Positions 9,063 to 17,463 of a stretch of DNA of 64,000 nt are shown one piece after another. Made by a program: the position numbers and the translations under genes. Source of the DNA: CAZLLE01 sp964560425 (GTDB lineage: Bacteria; Campylobacterota; Campylobacteria; Campylobacterales; QNZT01). The first letter of the stretch is position 1. Each line of letters begins with the position of its first letter. The stretch is taken from assembly GCA_964560425.1 (NCBI GenBank), contig CAZLLE010000033.1, positions 30,726-94,725 on the forward strand, in the 5' to 3' direction. Below the pieces are notes generated by a model that did not search any database, was not told the origin of the DNA, and saw only the letters and a list, made by a program, of their open reading frames with translations.

Positions 9063-10152
9063 CTTTTTTAACCTCATTAACAGCTTCCAAAAGAGCATAT
9101 TTGAGAGGATCAATATTAAGGCGTGTCACAGATGAGATAGGAACAATAAAAAATGGATTATCTCTATTATATGAATCAATATCTTGTACAAATCCTTTGT
9201 AGTTTGTATTAAATTTATATAAATTATCTTTTTTATCATTTTTAAAAGAGATGTAATTTAAAAAACTTTCAATTTTCTCATTTGCTGAACTTTCATCTAA
9301 TGTATCAACCCTAGTTAAAGCAATAGCAAAACTTCTAGCTCCCAATATCTCAGAAAATTTATGAAGCTCCTCTTTTAAAACATCATATTGCTCTTCCAAT
9401 GTTCTATAATTTGCAATATCCAACATAAAAAGTAAAAATTTAGTTCTCTCAATATGTTTTAAAAACTCTAAACCAAGCCCTTTTCCATCACTAGCTCCAC
9501 CAATAATACCAGGAATATCAGCCATAACAAAAGAGCTAATTTCATCAATATTTACTACACCTAGTTTTGGAGTAAGAGTTGTAAACTCATAATTTGCAAC
9601 TTCTGGTTGAGCATTGGATACCATTGAGATAAGTGTAGATTTACCAACATTTGGAAATCCTACTAATCCAACATCAGCAATAAGTTTTAGCTCCATTCTA
9701 ACCTTTTTGATCTCACCCGGAAGTCCAGGTTGAGCATAAGAGGGTCTCTGATTTGTTGAGCTTCTAAAGTGCCAGTTTCCAAGTCCACCTTTTCCACCCT
9801 CCAAAAATTTTACTCTCTGAGCATCTTCTACAAGATCTAAAAGCAACTCTCCACTCTCAACACTAAAAATCTGAGTACCTGGTGGAACTGTTACTGTTAC
9901 AGACTCCCCACTCTTACCATATTTTTTTCGTCCTTGTCCTGGGACACCATTTTTTGCCTTAATATGGTGACGACCACGAAAAGCAGAGAGAGTATGTGAA
10001 TTTTTATCTACTTGAAAATAGACATCTCCACCACGACCGCCATCTCCACCATCAGGACCACCTTTTAAAACAAACTTTTCTGTTCTAAAAGAGACAGCAC
10101 CCGCACCGCCTTTACCAGAACGAAGCTCTATTTCTGCATTATCTATAAACAT
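9055..10152 (-). CDS. obgE: Obg-family GTPase (CgtA)
   Basis: Ribosome-associated GTPase involved in 50S maturation and stress control. 365 residues: the glycine-rich Obg fold (residues 1-158, with GGPDGGDGGRGGDV) followed by the G domain, where GFPNVGKSTLI near 166 is the P-loop and DIPGIIGGASDGKGLG the switch II region. A short acidic/Lys tail replaces the OCT domain. In most relatives rpmA precedes this gene; here a 124-base gap with a strong hairpin precedes it instead. Confidence 0.96.
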   Translation of the reverse strand: MFIDNAEIELRSGKGGAGAVSFRTEKFVLKGGPDGGDGGRGGDVYFQVDKNSHTLSAFRGRHHIKAKNGVPGQGRKKYGKSGESVTVTVPPGTQIFSVESGELLLDLVEDAQRVKFLEGGKGGLGNWHFRSSTNQRPSYAQPGLPGEIKKVRMELKLIADVGLVGFPNVGKSTLISMVSNAQPEVANYEFTTLTPKLGVVNIDEISSFVMADIPGIIGGASDGKGLGLEFLKHIERTKFLLFMLDIANYRTLEEQYDVLKEELHKFSEILGARSFAIALTRVDTLDESSANEKIESFLNYISFKNDKKDNLYKFNTNYKGFVQDIDSYNRDNPFFIVPISSVTRLNIDPLKYALLEAVNEVKKDV

Positions 10153-10231
10153 TTATACCCTTGATTTTTGTTATATTAAAATTATTTTGATTTATTATAT
10201 TGAAAGTGTAATTAAATATGCTGAAGGAATA

Positions 10232-10266
10232 ATTAACTTTTGGGGCATATTTTCCCAAAAGTTAAT
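10232..10266 (-). terminator. Perfect 13-bp hairpin between rplU and obgE
   Basis: Arms 10232-10244 and 10254-10266 are exact inverted complements around a 9-base loop (GGG/CCC closing the loop). There is no strong T run on the minus strand after the hairpin, so it could be a weak terminator, an attenuator, or an RNA-processing site between rplU and obgE. It occupies the place where rpmA normally lies. Confidence 0.5.
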
Positions 10267-10276
10267 GTTCTGAAAA

Positions 10277-10582
10277 TTAAGAGATGCTTGTAACTTTTAC
10301 TCTTGTATATTCTCTTCTAAAACCTTTTTTAAGCTTAGAATCTTTTCTTCTTCTCTTTTTATAGATAATAACTTTTTTATCTTTTCCATGAGTAATTACC
10401 TCAAGCTCAACCTTTGCACCCTCTACAAAAGGTGTTCCAATTTGAAGCTCGCCGCTATTTAGAGCCAAAACCTCTTCAACAGTGATTTTGTCCTTCGGGG
10501 AAGCGTCAAGTTTGTCAAGATTTAAAAAATCTCCCTCTTGAACTTTATATTGCTTTCCACCGTTCTTGATGATTGCGTACAT
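10277..10582 (-). CDS. rplU: 50S ribosomal protein L21
   Basis: Binds 23S rRNA in the large subunit. 101 residues beginning MYAIIKNGGKQYKV, the conserved L21 N-terminus; the C-terminal KKRRRKDSKLKKGFRREYTRVKV block is rich in basic residues and binds RNA. Length is normal. The expected partner rpmA (L27) does not follow it. Confidence 0.98.
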   Translation of the reverse strand: MYAIIKNGGKQYKVQEGDFLNLDKLDASPKDKITVEEVLALNSGELQIGTPFVEGAKVELEVITHGKDKKVIIYKKRRRKDSKLKKGFRREYTRVKVTSIS

Positions 10583-10642
10583 TCTGCATCCTTAAAAATA
10601 TTTTTGAGTCGCGATTCTATCTGTTTTATCTTTAAAGGCTCA

Positions 10643-11014
10643 TTAAGCAAGAGCAATTAAATCTATCTCTACATCAACATTTTTTGGTAAAGTTTTTACT
10701 GCAACTGTACTTCTAGCAGGAAGATGTGTAGTAAAATATTCACCATACACACTATTTACCACACCAAAATCATCCATGTTAGATAGATAAATTGTACTTT
10801 TAATGACTCTTTCAAAACTACTTCCGCCCTCTTTTAGAACCTCTTTTAAATTCTCTAAAACTTGTCTTGTTTGAGTTTCAACATCACCTTCAATCAATAT
10901 TCCATCTTTATTGAGTGCAATTTGTCCTGATGTATAGATCATTCCATTAACTTTTATCGCTTGAGAGTATGGTCCAATCGCTGAAGGTGCATTTGGTGTC
11001 AAAATAACTTCCAT
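10643..11014 (-). CDS. ridA: RidA family enamine/imine deaminase
   Basis: Hydrolyses reactive 2-aminoacrylate-type enamines released by PLP enzymes, protecting cells from them. 123 residues, normal length, beginning MEVILTPNAPSAIGPYSQAI, with the family signature region near 100-110 (LPARSTVAVKTLPKNVDVEIDLIA). The conserved Arg of the active site is in PARSTV. It has an AAGGAAAG ribosome site. It stands divergent from the outer membrane barrel gene. Confidence 0.94.
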   Translation of the reverse strand: MEVILTPNAPSAIGPYSQAIKVNGMIYTSGQIALNKDGILIEGDVETQTRQVLENLKEVLKEGGSSFERVIKSTIYLSNMDDFGVVNSVYGEYFTTHLPARSTVAVKTLPKNVDVEIDLIALA

Positions 11015-11143
11015 TTGTTACTTTCCTTATCAAAATTTTTAAAATTATACCTAAAAAAATTGAGCAGATTATTATTTTAATTTAGATTAAAGAACTTACT
11101 ATATAATATACAATTACAGTTTACGAATTAAAGGAGAATTGTT

Positions 11144-11674
11144 TTGAATAAATTAATATCCGCAATGTTAATATCTACCTTAATAACAACAGCCTCATAT
11201 GCGGAGGGGTTTTTTGATTATGTTGGATTTGGTGCAGCAATGCAAACAGTTGACAGTCCACATTTTGATAACGGTGCAGCTCTTATCGTAAATGGTGGTA
11301 AAAATGTATATTTTGATCTTGGATTAGAGATAGAGGGTGCATTAAGTGTTCAACAACTAAGTGGCAAGACAGATGGTATAGAAGAAGATGGTGTAGATTT
11401 TTGGTCACTTGGTATGTACAGTACATATATCTGGAAGCTTGGAAATTTAAGCATCAAACCAAGAGTTGGTCTAATTTATGAACATATAGATTCAAAAATG
11501 AATATCAGCGATGGAGATAATCCAGTCCCCGGAACTGAAAAAGATGATTTGGGAATAAGTGCTGGTATCGGATTTGCATACCAAATCAATGAAAAATATA
11601 ACATATATACAAACTATACAAGAATAGAAGATGATATTGACCATCTTACTTTTGGAGCAGAGTTTAAATTTTAA
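11144..11674 (+). CDS. Small outer-membrane beta-barrel protein
   Basis: 176 residues with a signal peptide (NKLISAMLISTLITTASYAEG) followed by alternating hydrophobic/polar strands and a terminal Phe (TFGAEFKF), the usual end of an outer membrane barrel recognised by BAM. The fold looks like the OmpA-like/porin family of 8-stranded barrels. The start is TTG at 11144 with a perfect AAGGAG seven bases upstream. It is a monocistronic gene between ridA (divergent) and the glucosylglycerate operon (convergent). I cannot name a substrate or function. Confidence 0.8.
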   Translation: MNKLISAMLISTLITTASYAEGFFDYVGFGAAMQTVDSPHFDNGAALIVNGGKNVYFDLGLEIEGALSVQQLSGKTDGIEEDGVDFWSLGMYSTYIWKLGNLSIKPRVGLIYEHIDSKMNISDGDNPVPGTEKDDLGISAGIGFAYQINEKYNIYTNYTRIEDDIDHLTFGAEFKF

Positions 11675-11687
11675 ACTCTCATCTTTT

Positions 11688-11721
11688 TATCTCTAGGTTT
11701 AGATATCTAAACCTAGAGATA
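11688..11721. terminator. 34-bp perfect palindrome between convergent genes
   Basis: Bases 11688-11704 and 11705-11721 are exact complements with no loop bases, centred on AGATATCT. It lies between the convergent ends of the barrel gene and galU, so it most likely acts as a bidirectional terminator. Only short T runs flank it. Confidence 0.6.
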
Positions 11722-11726
11722 GTATG

Positions 11727-12560
11727 CTATTTTTCGTGATTCTCCAAACTATAAAGGTGATTAGTCGCTTCGACATAACCATCTACACTACCACAATCAA
11801 ATCTTTGACCTTTAAATTTATATGCTAAAACCATACCTTTTTTTGCTAAGTTCATCAAAGCATCTGTAATTTGTAATTCGCCATTTTTACCAGCTTTTGT
11901 ATTTTGGATGATTTCAAAAATATCAGGAGTTAAAACATATCTTCCAATAATAGCTAAATTTGATGGTGCCTCTTCTGGTTCTGGTTTCTCTACCATATCT
12001 GATACCATGTATACACCCTCTTCTATCTCTTTACCATCAATAACACCATATTTGTATGTTTGATCTTCTGGTACTTCCATAATGGCAACAACTGAACATT
12101 TATATTTATTATTTAGGGCAATCATCTGTTTTAAGACACCATCACCATTTGTATTGATACAAAGATCATCTGCCAAAACAACAGCAAATGGTTCTTGTCC
12201 TATAAGAGCTTTTCCTTTTAATATAGCATCACCAAGACCTTTCATCTCTTTTTGTCTTGTATATGTAAAAGTACATTTGCCAATCAAAGCTCTAATTTCA
12301 GTAAGAAGATGCTCTTTGGAAGAGCCTTTTATCTGATTTTCAAGCTCATAACTAATATCAAAATGATCTTCAATGGCTCTTTTACCACGACCTGTAATAA
12401 TTGCCATAGTATCCATACCAGCTTCAACAGCCTCTTCAACACCATATTGAATCAATGGTTTTGTTAAAATAGGTAACATCTCTTTTGGCATAGCTTTTGT
12501 TACTGGTAAAAATCTTGTTCCATATCCCGCGGCAGGAAATAGACATTTTGTTATTCTCAT
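11727..12560 (-). CDS. galU: UTP-glucose-1-phosphate uridylyltransferase
   Basis: Makes UDP-glucose from UTP and glucose 1-phosphate. 277 residues from ATG at 12560 (MRITKCLFPAAGYGTRFLP) with AAAGGA upstream; the longer in-frame start runs inside the neighbouring gene. The nucleotidyltransferase motif AAGYGTRFLPVTKAMPKEMLP and the VVLADDLC acidic motif near 130 are present. It overlaps the phosphorylase gene by 4 bases (ATGA). In this operon it can recycle glucose 1-phosphate from the phosphorylase into a glucosyl donor. Confidence 0.96.
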   Translation of the reverse strand: MRITKCLFPAAGYGTRFLPVTKAMPKEMLPILTKPLIQYGVEEAVEAGMDTMAIITGRGKRAIEDHFDISYELENQIKGSSKEHLLTEIRALIGKCTFTYTRQKEMKGLGDAILKGKALIGQEPFAVVLADDLCINTNGDGVLKQMIALNNKYKCSVVAIMEVPEDQTYKYGVIDGKEIEEGVYMVSDMVEKPEPEEAPSNLAIIGRYVLTPDIFEIIQNTKAGKNGELQITDALMNLAKKGMVLAYKFKGQRFDCGSVDGYVEATNHLYSLENHEK

Positions 12561-14272
12561 AAATCGTCCTTTGTTTTGTTCTGTTTGATCCATATTATTC
12601 CATACGCTCCTATTTTAAATTCTCTACTATCAATTATTTGGTTATTTATAAGATCAAATGAGTTATCTCTTATAAAACTAGGTAATTTAAACACTATCGG
12701 CATATTAGAAAAATTATGTATCGCTAAAATATTATTATCATCCCCATGAGAATTTCTCTTTATGACAAAAAGAGAGGGGTGAATATCCAAAATCTCAAAT
12801 GAGGAGTAAGGATTAAAAGCTTGATATTTTCTTCTTAAATTAAGTAATACTCTATACTTATCAAAAATCATACCTCGCAGACTATTAGGTGTATTTAACT
12901 CTTTGGAGAGAGTTTCAATATTTAATTTTTCACGATTAATTGAGCGATAGACTCCACTCTTTTTTACACTATCTCTATCACTTGAAGATCCTATGATAGA
13001 GTGTATATAGATACCTGCCACCCCAGGCATTGCCAAAACTACAGCTTGAGAGAGGATCATTTTTTTGACTCTAATCTCCAAATCTTCATTTGGGTCAGAT
13101 ACTATATCAATATAACTAGCATTAAGTTCATAAGGACTTTTCTCTCCATTTTCAAGAGACCTATAAGATACATATCCCCCTCTTTTTTCTACACTTTTGA
13201 CTAAGTTATCAATCTCCTTGTTACTTAATAGTTCACTTACAGGACGCATTCCACAACCATCATGACTAGCTGTAAAGTTAAAAAAGCAGACTTTATCACT
13301 AGGAAGAGTCAACTCTTTTGCCCATTTTTGCATTACTGTTGCATCACCAACCAAAATAGAGTGAGCAATCAAAGGAGGCAGTGCAAAGTTATAGACCATC
13401 TGTGCTTCATCATTACCATTTCCAAAATATGATATATTCTCATCATGAGGCACATTTGTCTCAGTAATTATAATCACTTCAGGAGCTACTTGATGGAGTA
13501 CATCACGCATTAATTGAATTACTTCATGAGTTTGAGGCAGATGAATAGAGTTAGTACCAATCTCTTTCCACAAAAAGGCAATTGCATCTAGGCGAAGTAA
13601 TTTCGCACCCTTTTGAATATAAAAAAGTAAAACATCCAATACATCAATTAAAACTCTATAATTTTTGTAATTTAGATCAACCTGATCTTGGCTAAATGTT
13701 GTCCAGATATAGCCCTCATGGTTATCAGCAAACTTAAATGGGTGTAATAGTGGTAAAGTTCTAGGTCTTACTACTTTTGATAAATCTTGATTTTTATCTA
13801 CCTCTACAAAAAAATCTTCATACTCATCATTTTGAGCCAAAAACTCTTTAAACCAATTAGAGTGTTTAGATATATGGTTTATCACACCATCAAACATAAG
13901 ACGAAATTTAGTAGATAATCTCTCTATATCTCTCCACTCTCCTACATTTTTGGCAACTGCTTTATAATCTATAACTGAAAAACCATCGTCTGAAGAGTAG
14001 GGATAAAAAGGCAAAAGATGTACACAATTAATAATATTATGTAAATAGGAGTCCAAAAATTTTTCAAGCACTAAAATAGAGGGAGTAGAGTACTCATCAT
14101 AAAATTGATCAGCATAAGTAATTAGAATTAAATCTTTTTGAGTCATGTTATAGCTAGTAGAACTATATCTCTTTTTATAAAGTTTAACCAAATCATCTAT
14201 AGCAACTTTTGCCTTTTTAGCATCCTCTTTATTATATAAAATTTCTAATCTATCATTAATACTTTTATTCAT
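12557..14272 (-). CDS. GH13 sucrose-phosphorylase-like enzyme, likely glucosylglycerate phosphorylase
   Basis: 571 residues with the GH13 alpha-amylase barrel of subfamily 18 type. Catalytic residues can be placed: nucleophile D229 in LLRLDAIAF, acid/base E271 in IIITETNVP, and D338 in FTASHDGCGMRP. It is longer than bacterial sucrose phosphorylases (about 490-500) and close to characterised glucosylglycerate phosphorylases (about 555-560). The flanking glycerate kinase and glucosyl-3-phosphoglycerate enzymes favour the reaction glucosylglycerate plus phosphate to glucose 1-phosphate plus glycerate. Sucrose or glucosylglycerol as substrate cannot be excluded from sequence. It overlaps both neighbours (4 and 8 bases). 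Confidence 0.82.
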   Translation of the reverse strand: MNKSINDRLEILYNKEDAKKAKVAIDDLVKLYKKRYSSTSYNMTQKDLILITYADQFYDEYSTPSILVLEKFLDSYLHNIINCVHLLPFYPYSSDDGFSVIDYKAVAKNVGEWRDIERLSTKFRLMFDGVINHISKHSNWFKEFLAQNDEYEDFFVEVDKNQDLSKVVRPRTLPLLHPFKFADNHEGYIWTTFSQDQVDLNYKNYRVLIDVLDVLLFYIQKGAKLLRLDAIAFLWKEIGTNSIHLPQTHEVIQLMRDVLHQVAPEVIIITETNVPHDENISYFGNGNDEAQMVYNFALPPLIAHSILVGDATVMQKWAKELTLPSDKVCFFNFTASHDGCGMRPVSELLSNKEIDNLVKSVEKRGGYVSYRSLENGEKSPYELNASYIDIVSDPNEDLEIRVKKMILSQAVVLAMPGVAGIYIHSIIGSSSDRDSVKKSGVYRSINREKLNIETLSKELNTPNSLRGMIFDKYRVLLNLRRKYQAFNPYSSFEILDIHPSLFVIKRNSHGDDNNILAIHNFSNMPIVFKLPSFIRDNSFDLINNQIIDSREFKIGAYGIIWIKQNKTKDDL

Positions 14273-15473
14273 TATCTAGCTTTACTGCTTTATTATATTT
14301 ATAACTGAATTTTGGTAAAACAGATCTTACACTAGTCCATGCAGGAAGAGCAGGAACCCCCATAGGATCATCATGAAAATCTTCATTTGCCAATCTAAGC
14401 GAATCTGTAAAAGTCAAAATAGCTTCTATCTCTTTTTGTCTATCATAGTTTAAGGCATTCACCTCTGATACAGCACTATATTGATCAATAGCCCTTCTTG
14501 ACTCTTCATAATAAGTTGTCAACAATGCACTAAATTTTGCATTAGAGAAAGCCACACCACTTTGAGACATAATACGAAAAATTGTCTCTGCAATCTCTTT
14601 TGTCATCTTAGCTATACCATCACCATATTCACTACCCAAAATTTGATGTTTATGATTATAACTATCTATAATTTCAGATTGGCAAATTCTCTTTTTGGAG
14701 GTACTATGATAAACTTCACTCAATGTCGAAACCTCTAAGCCCCAAGTAGGAGAGATACGAATACCTCTTGCCAAACTTCTAATAAGTGCAAACTCTCCCG
14801 AGAGTGCATATCTAAAACTACCCATATAATTTAGATATCTATTGTTTCCAAAAACTCTCTCAAGGGATTTTAACAAAGGGGTATAAAAAAGTCTTGTAGC
14901 TCTTCCATAAAGTCTATTATCTACTCTTGAATAATATCCCTTATTAAACTCAAAATCAAAAGCAGGATGAACAATAGGGAAAAAGAGCCTTGCAGGAATT
15001 TCTCTACTATAATTTACAATATCACAATCATGAAGAGCAATAGCATAGGCATCACGATCAGATAGTACATACCCTAACATCATCCAAACATTAAGACCTT
15101 TACCTCTAATATCAACACTTGTAAAACCAGCATTTTTTAGTTCATCTCGAAGCTCAACAATACGAGCCCCATCATGCCAAATAACATCCACTTTCGTATG
15201 AACCATTGACATTCTTCTCTTTACCTCTTCAAACTGCTCTTTTGTAGCACCATCCAAACCAACAACAATACGATAAAGATAATCTATACTCTTAATTTCA
15301 TCAATAATCTTAGCCATAGCTGAAGTTTCAAATTCACCATAAAGAGCAGGAAGTAATAAAATCATATTGCGTCTTTTAGAGAGTTCAAGGAGTTCTGACT
15401 CCATATTTTCTACAGAACGATCTCCTAATTTTGGTATAGTTGTAATAACACCATTTTGAAAAAAATCAGACAT
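14265..15473 (-). CDS. Glucosyl-3-phosphoglycerate synthase-like glycosyltransferase
   Basis: 402 residues with a GT-A fold of GT81/GpgS type. Visible motifs are LPALYGEFE near 41-49, DIRGKGLNVW near 121-130, and the metal/nucleotide-sugar DxD-like HDCDIVN at 148-154. A later segment RYALSGEFALIRSLARGIRI resembles the acceptor loop of GpgS. Expected reaction: NDP-glucose plus 3-phosphoglycerate gives glucosyl-3-phosphoglycerate. It has an excellent AGGAGG ribosome site and is followed by the phosphorylase with 8 bases overlap. The assignment rests on motifs and operon context; mannosyl transfer is the main alternative. Confidence 0.8.
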   Translation of the reverse strand: MSDFFQNGVITTIPKLGDRSVENMESELLELSKRRNMILLLPALYGEFETSAMAKIIDEIKSIDYLYRIVVGLDGATKEQFEEVKRRMSMVHTKVDVIWHDGARIVELRDELKNAGFTSVDIRGKGLNVWMMLGYVLSDRDAYAIALHDCDIVNYSREIPARLFFPIVHPAFDFEFNKGYYSRVDNRLYGRATRLFYTPLLKSLERVFGNNRYLNYMGSFRYALSGEFALIRSLARGIRISPTWGLEVSTLSEVYHSTSKKRICQSEIIDSYNHKHQILGSEYGDGIAKMTKEIAETIFRIMSQSGVAFSNAKFSALLTTYYEESRRAIDQYSAVSEVNALNYDRQKEIEAILTFTDSLRLANEDFHDDPMGVPALPAWTSVRSVLPKFSYKYNKAVKLDNE

Positions 15474-15482
15474 TTATACCTC

Positions 15483-16727
15483 CTATCGTATTAACACAAT
15501 TATAATATCTGCAATATTTGTTCCACTATATCCAAAACTAATCAATGACTCTTCTCTTTGCAGATAATGAAATGAATCATTACGATCCAAATAGATATCA
15601 ATATCTTTTAGATTATTATCAATATCAACCACTCCACCCATAGCAATACTATTACCATCTATCCCATCAGTTGCACCACTCAAAAAGGTAATATTATCAC
15701 CATCTTGCAACTCCTTTAAAAACCATAAACAGAGTTCTTGATTTCTACCGCCAAAACCACTACCTTTTACTTCAACGGTAGTTTCACCACCAAAAATAAA
15801 ACAAAAAGGAGAGAGAGAAGCGTTATAGTTTCTCTTGATATACTCATAAATATATTTTGCAACTACTCTAACATCTCCTTGTAACAAATTAGTTACAATT
15901 TCTGTTTTAAAACCTAACTTTTCTGCTTTTTGTTGAGATTTTTTAAGAGCTTTCATATTATTCATAAGTATAAAATGTGGGACATCTTTGGATACATATC
16001 CTCTATTTGTAATATACTCTATATTAGTTGAAATAATATTAAATAAATTATGTTTTTTCAATACTTTATAAAAATCATCACAAGAAGATTTATTTGGCAT
16101 AAGAGGAGCAGAACCAATAGATTGGAGATCATCACCAACAACATCACTAAGAACTAAAACAGCTCCATGAGCATTAGTTCTAGATGATAATCCTCCCCCT
16201 TTTATTAAAGAGAGTTGTTTACGAATTATATTTATCTCATCAATAGATAGATTTTTTTGTAATAAAATTTCCGTATAATGGATAAGATCATCCAATGAAA
16301 CACCCTCTATCGGTTTTTCAATCATTGCAGAACTTCCGCCAGAGAGAAGATAGATATAAAAATCATTATCACCCATACTTTCAAAATATTTTAGAAGTCT
16401 ATCGGCTGCCTCTAAACTTTTCTCAGAGGGGAGAGGATGTGTACTTTGAAAAACTTCAATATTTTTAATATCTTCATAATAGTTACAAACTACAAAAGAG
16501 TGAGAAGCTCTCTCTTTTAAAGATAAAGGCAGAGCTTTTAACATCTCGATAGAGGCTTTTCCTGAACCATAAATATAGATATTTTTATAATTTGTTAGAT
16601 CAAAAGATTGGTCATTAATAGTAAGAATATTATCTTTAAAAGTCACACTTTTAGGAATAAAGTTTTTGGCAAAAGCCTCCTCTAATCCAGCTTGAAATAT
16701 ACTCCTAATTTTTTCTTTATCATTCAT
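15483..16727 (-). CDS. Glycerate 2-kinase (DUF4147/MOFRL family)
   Basis: Phosphorylates D-glycerate, expected product 2-phosphoglycerate. 414 residues with the family landmarks IYGSGKAS near 50-57, YLLSGGSSAMIEKP near 125-138, GDDLQSIGSAPLMP near 203-216, GGETTVEVKGSGFGGRNQE in the MOFRL domain near 315, and a late GATDGIDG. It is unrelated to the GarK type. It overlaps the phosphatase by 4 bases. In context it would salvage the glycerate released from glucosylglycerate. Confidence 0.9.
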   Translation of the reverse strand: MNDKEKIRSIFQAGLEEAFAKNFIPKSVTFKDNILTINDQSFDLTNYKNIYIYGSGKASIEMLKALPLSLKERASHSFVVCNYYEDIKNIEVFQSTHPLPSEKSLEAADRLLKYFESMGDNDFYIYLLSGGSSAMIEKPIEGVSLDDLIHYTEILLQKNLSIDEINIIRKQLSLIKGGGLSSRTNAHGAVLVLSDVVGDDLQSIGSAPLMPNKSSCDDFYKVLKKHNLFNIISTNIEYITNRGYVSKDVPHFILMNNMKALKKSQQKAEKLGFKTEIVTNLLQGDVRVVAKYIYEYIKRNYNASLSPFCFIFGGETTVEVKGSGFGGRNQELCLWFLKELQDGDNITFLSGATDGIDGNSIAMGGVVDIDNNLKDIDIYLDRNDSFHYLQREESLISFGYSGTNIADIIIVLIR

Positions 16728-17461
16728 GGAGTCAATATTTTTTTGAGAGTTTCATTCCAACCAAGACTCCCTTTAAATGGAGCTTTAATAATATTTTTAA
16801 TTGAGGTGTCTATATATCGTCCTTCATGATGAGGAATAAGAATAGGAATATCTACAACTTTTAACATCTCAATATCATTATAGTTATCTCCAAGAGCAAT
16901 AGAGACTCTATTAGGAAAGAGTGAAAGAACTTTTTCTACCGCTACACCCTTATCTTGAGTAATCCCAACACAGTGATAAAATCTACCACCTTTTAAAATT
17001 TTTAGTCCATTTGATTCAGCTATTTTTTCTAATGCAGTCAATCTCTCTTCATCTTTTGGCAAAAAAGGTTCACTAAAATCTCTTGATTTAGCAATAGAAG
17101 CAGAAGCATAATCAAACCCTGTATACTCCATCACCTCTTCTACTTTCATATCAGAAAAGAGAAGCAGTCCAAACTCATCTTTATATTTTTGGGTAAATGA
17201 GGATATCTCACTAAATGAGAGACCAAGTTGAATATTCTCTTCAAGTCCAAAAATAGCAGCACCATTTTCAACAATAAAAGGGGCATTGATACCCATTTGT
17301 GCTTGTAAAATTTCACACTCCGCTCTTGTTTTACTTGTAGTAAAGACAAGAGGGATATTGTGATGTTTAATAAAGGAGAGCATCTCTAATGCCTCTTCAT
17401 AACTATAATCTTCATGATTTAGTAGAGATCCATCAAGATCAGTAAAAATAATATAGTCCAA
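16724..17461 (-). CDS. HAD phosphatase, mannosyl/glucosyl-3-phosphoglycerate phosphatase family
   Basis: 245 residues of the Cof-type HAD superfamily closest to MpgP. Motif I is DLDGSLLN with nucleophile D8 and D10; motif II is FTTSKTRAE; ENGAAIF is the cap-proximal signature; motif IV LGDNYNDIEML lies near 190. Expected reaction: glucosyl-3-phosphoglycerate to glucosylglycerate plus phosphate. Next to a GpgS-like gene this is the usual two-step synthesis pair. It lies 2 bases after pgi. Confidence 0.85.
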   Translation of the reverse strand: MDYIIFTDLDGSLLNHEDYSYEEALEMLSFIKHHNIPLVFTTSKTRAECEILQAQMGINAPFIVENGAAIFGLEENIQLGLSFSEISSFTQKYKDEFGLLLFSDMKVEEVMEYTGFDYASASIAKSRDFSEPFLPKDEERLTALEKIAESNGLKILKGGRFYHCVGITQDKGVAVEKVLSLFPNRVSIALGDNYNDIEMLKVVDIPILIPHHEGRYIDTSIKNIIKAPFKGSLGWNETLKKILTP

Positions 17462-17463
17462 TA

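Noticed and set aside
9063..9113. Longer start for proB inside obgE
   Set aside because: The conserved N-terminus MSRIVIKVGSHVL begins at 9062; the extra 17 codons are shadow of obgE.
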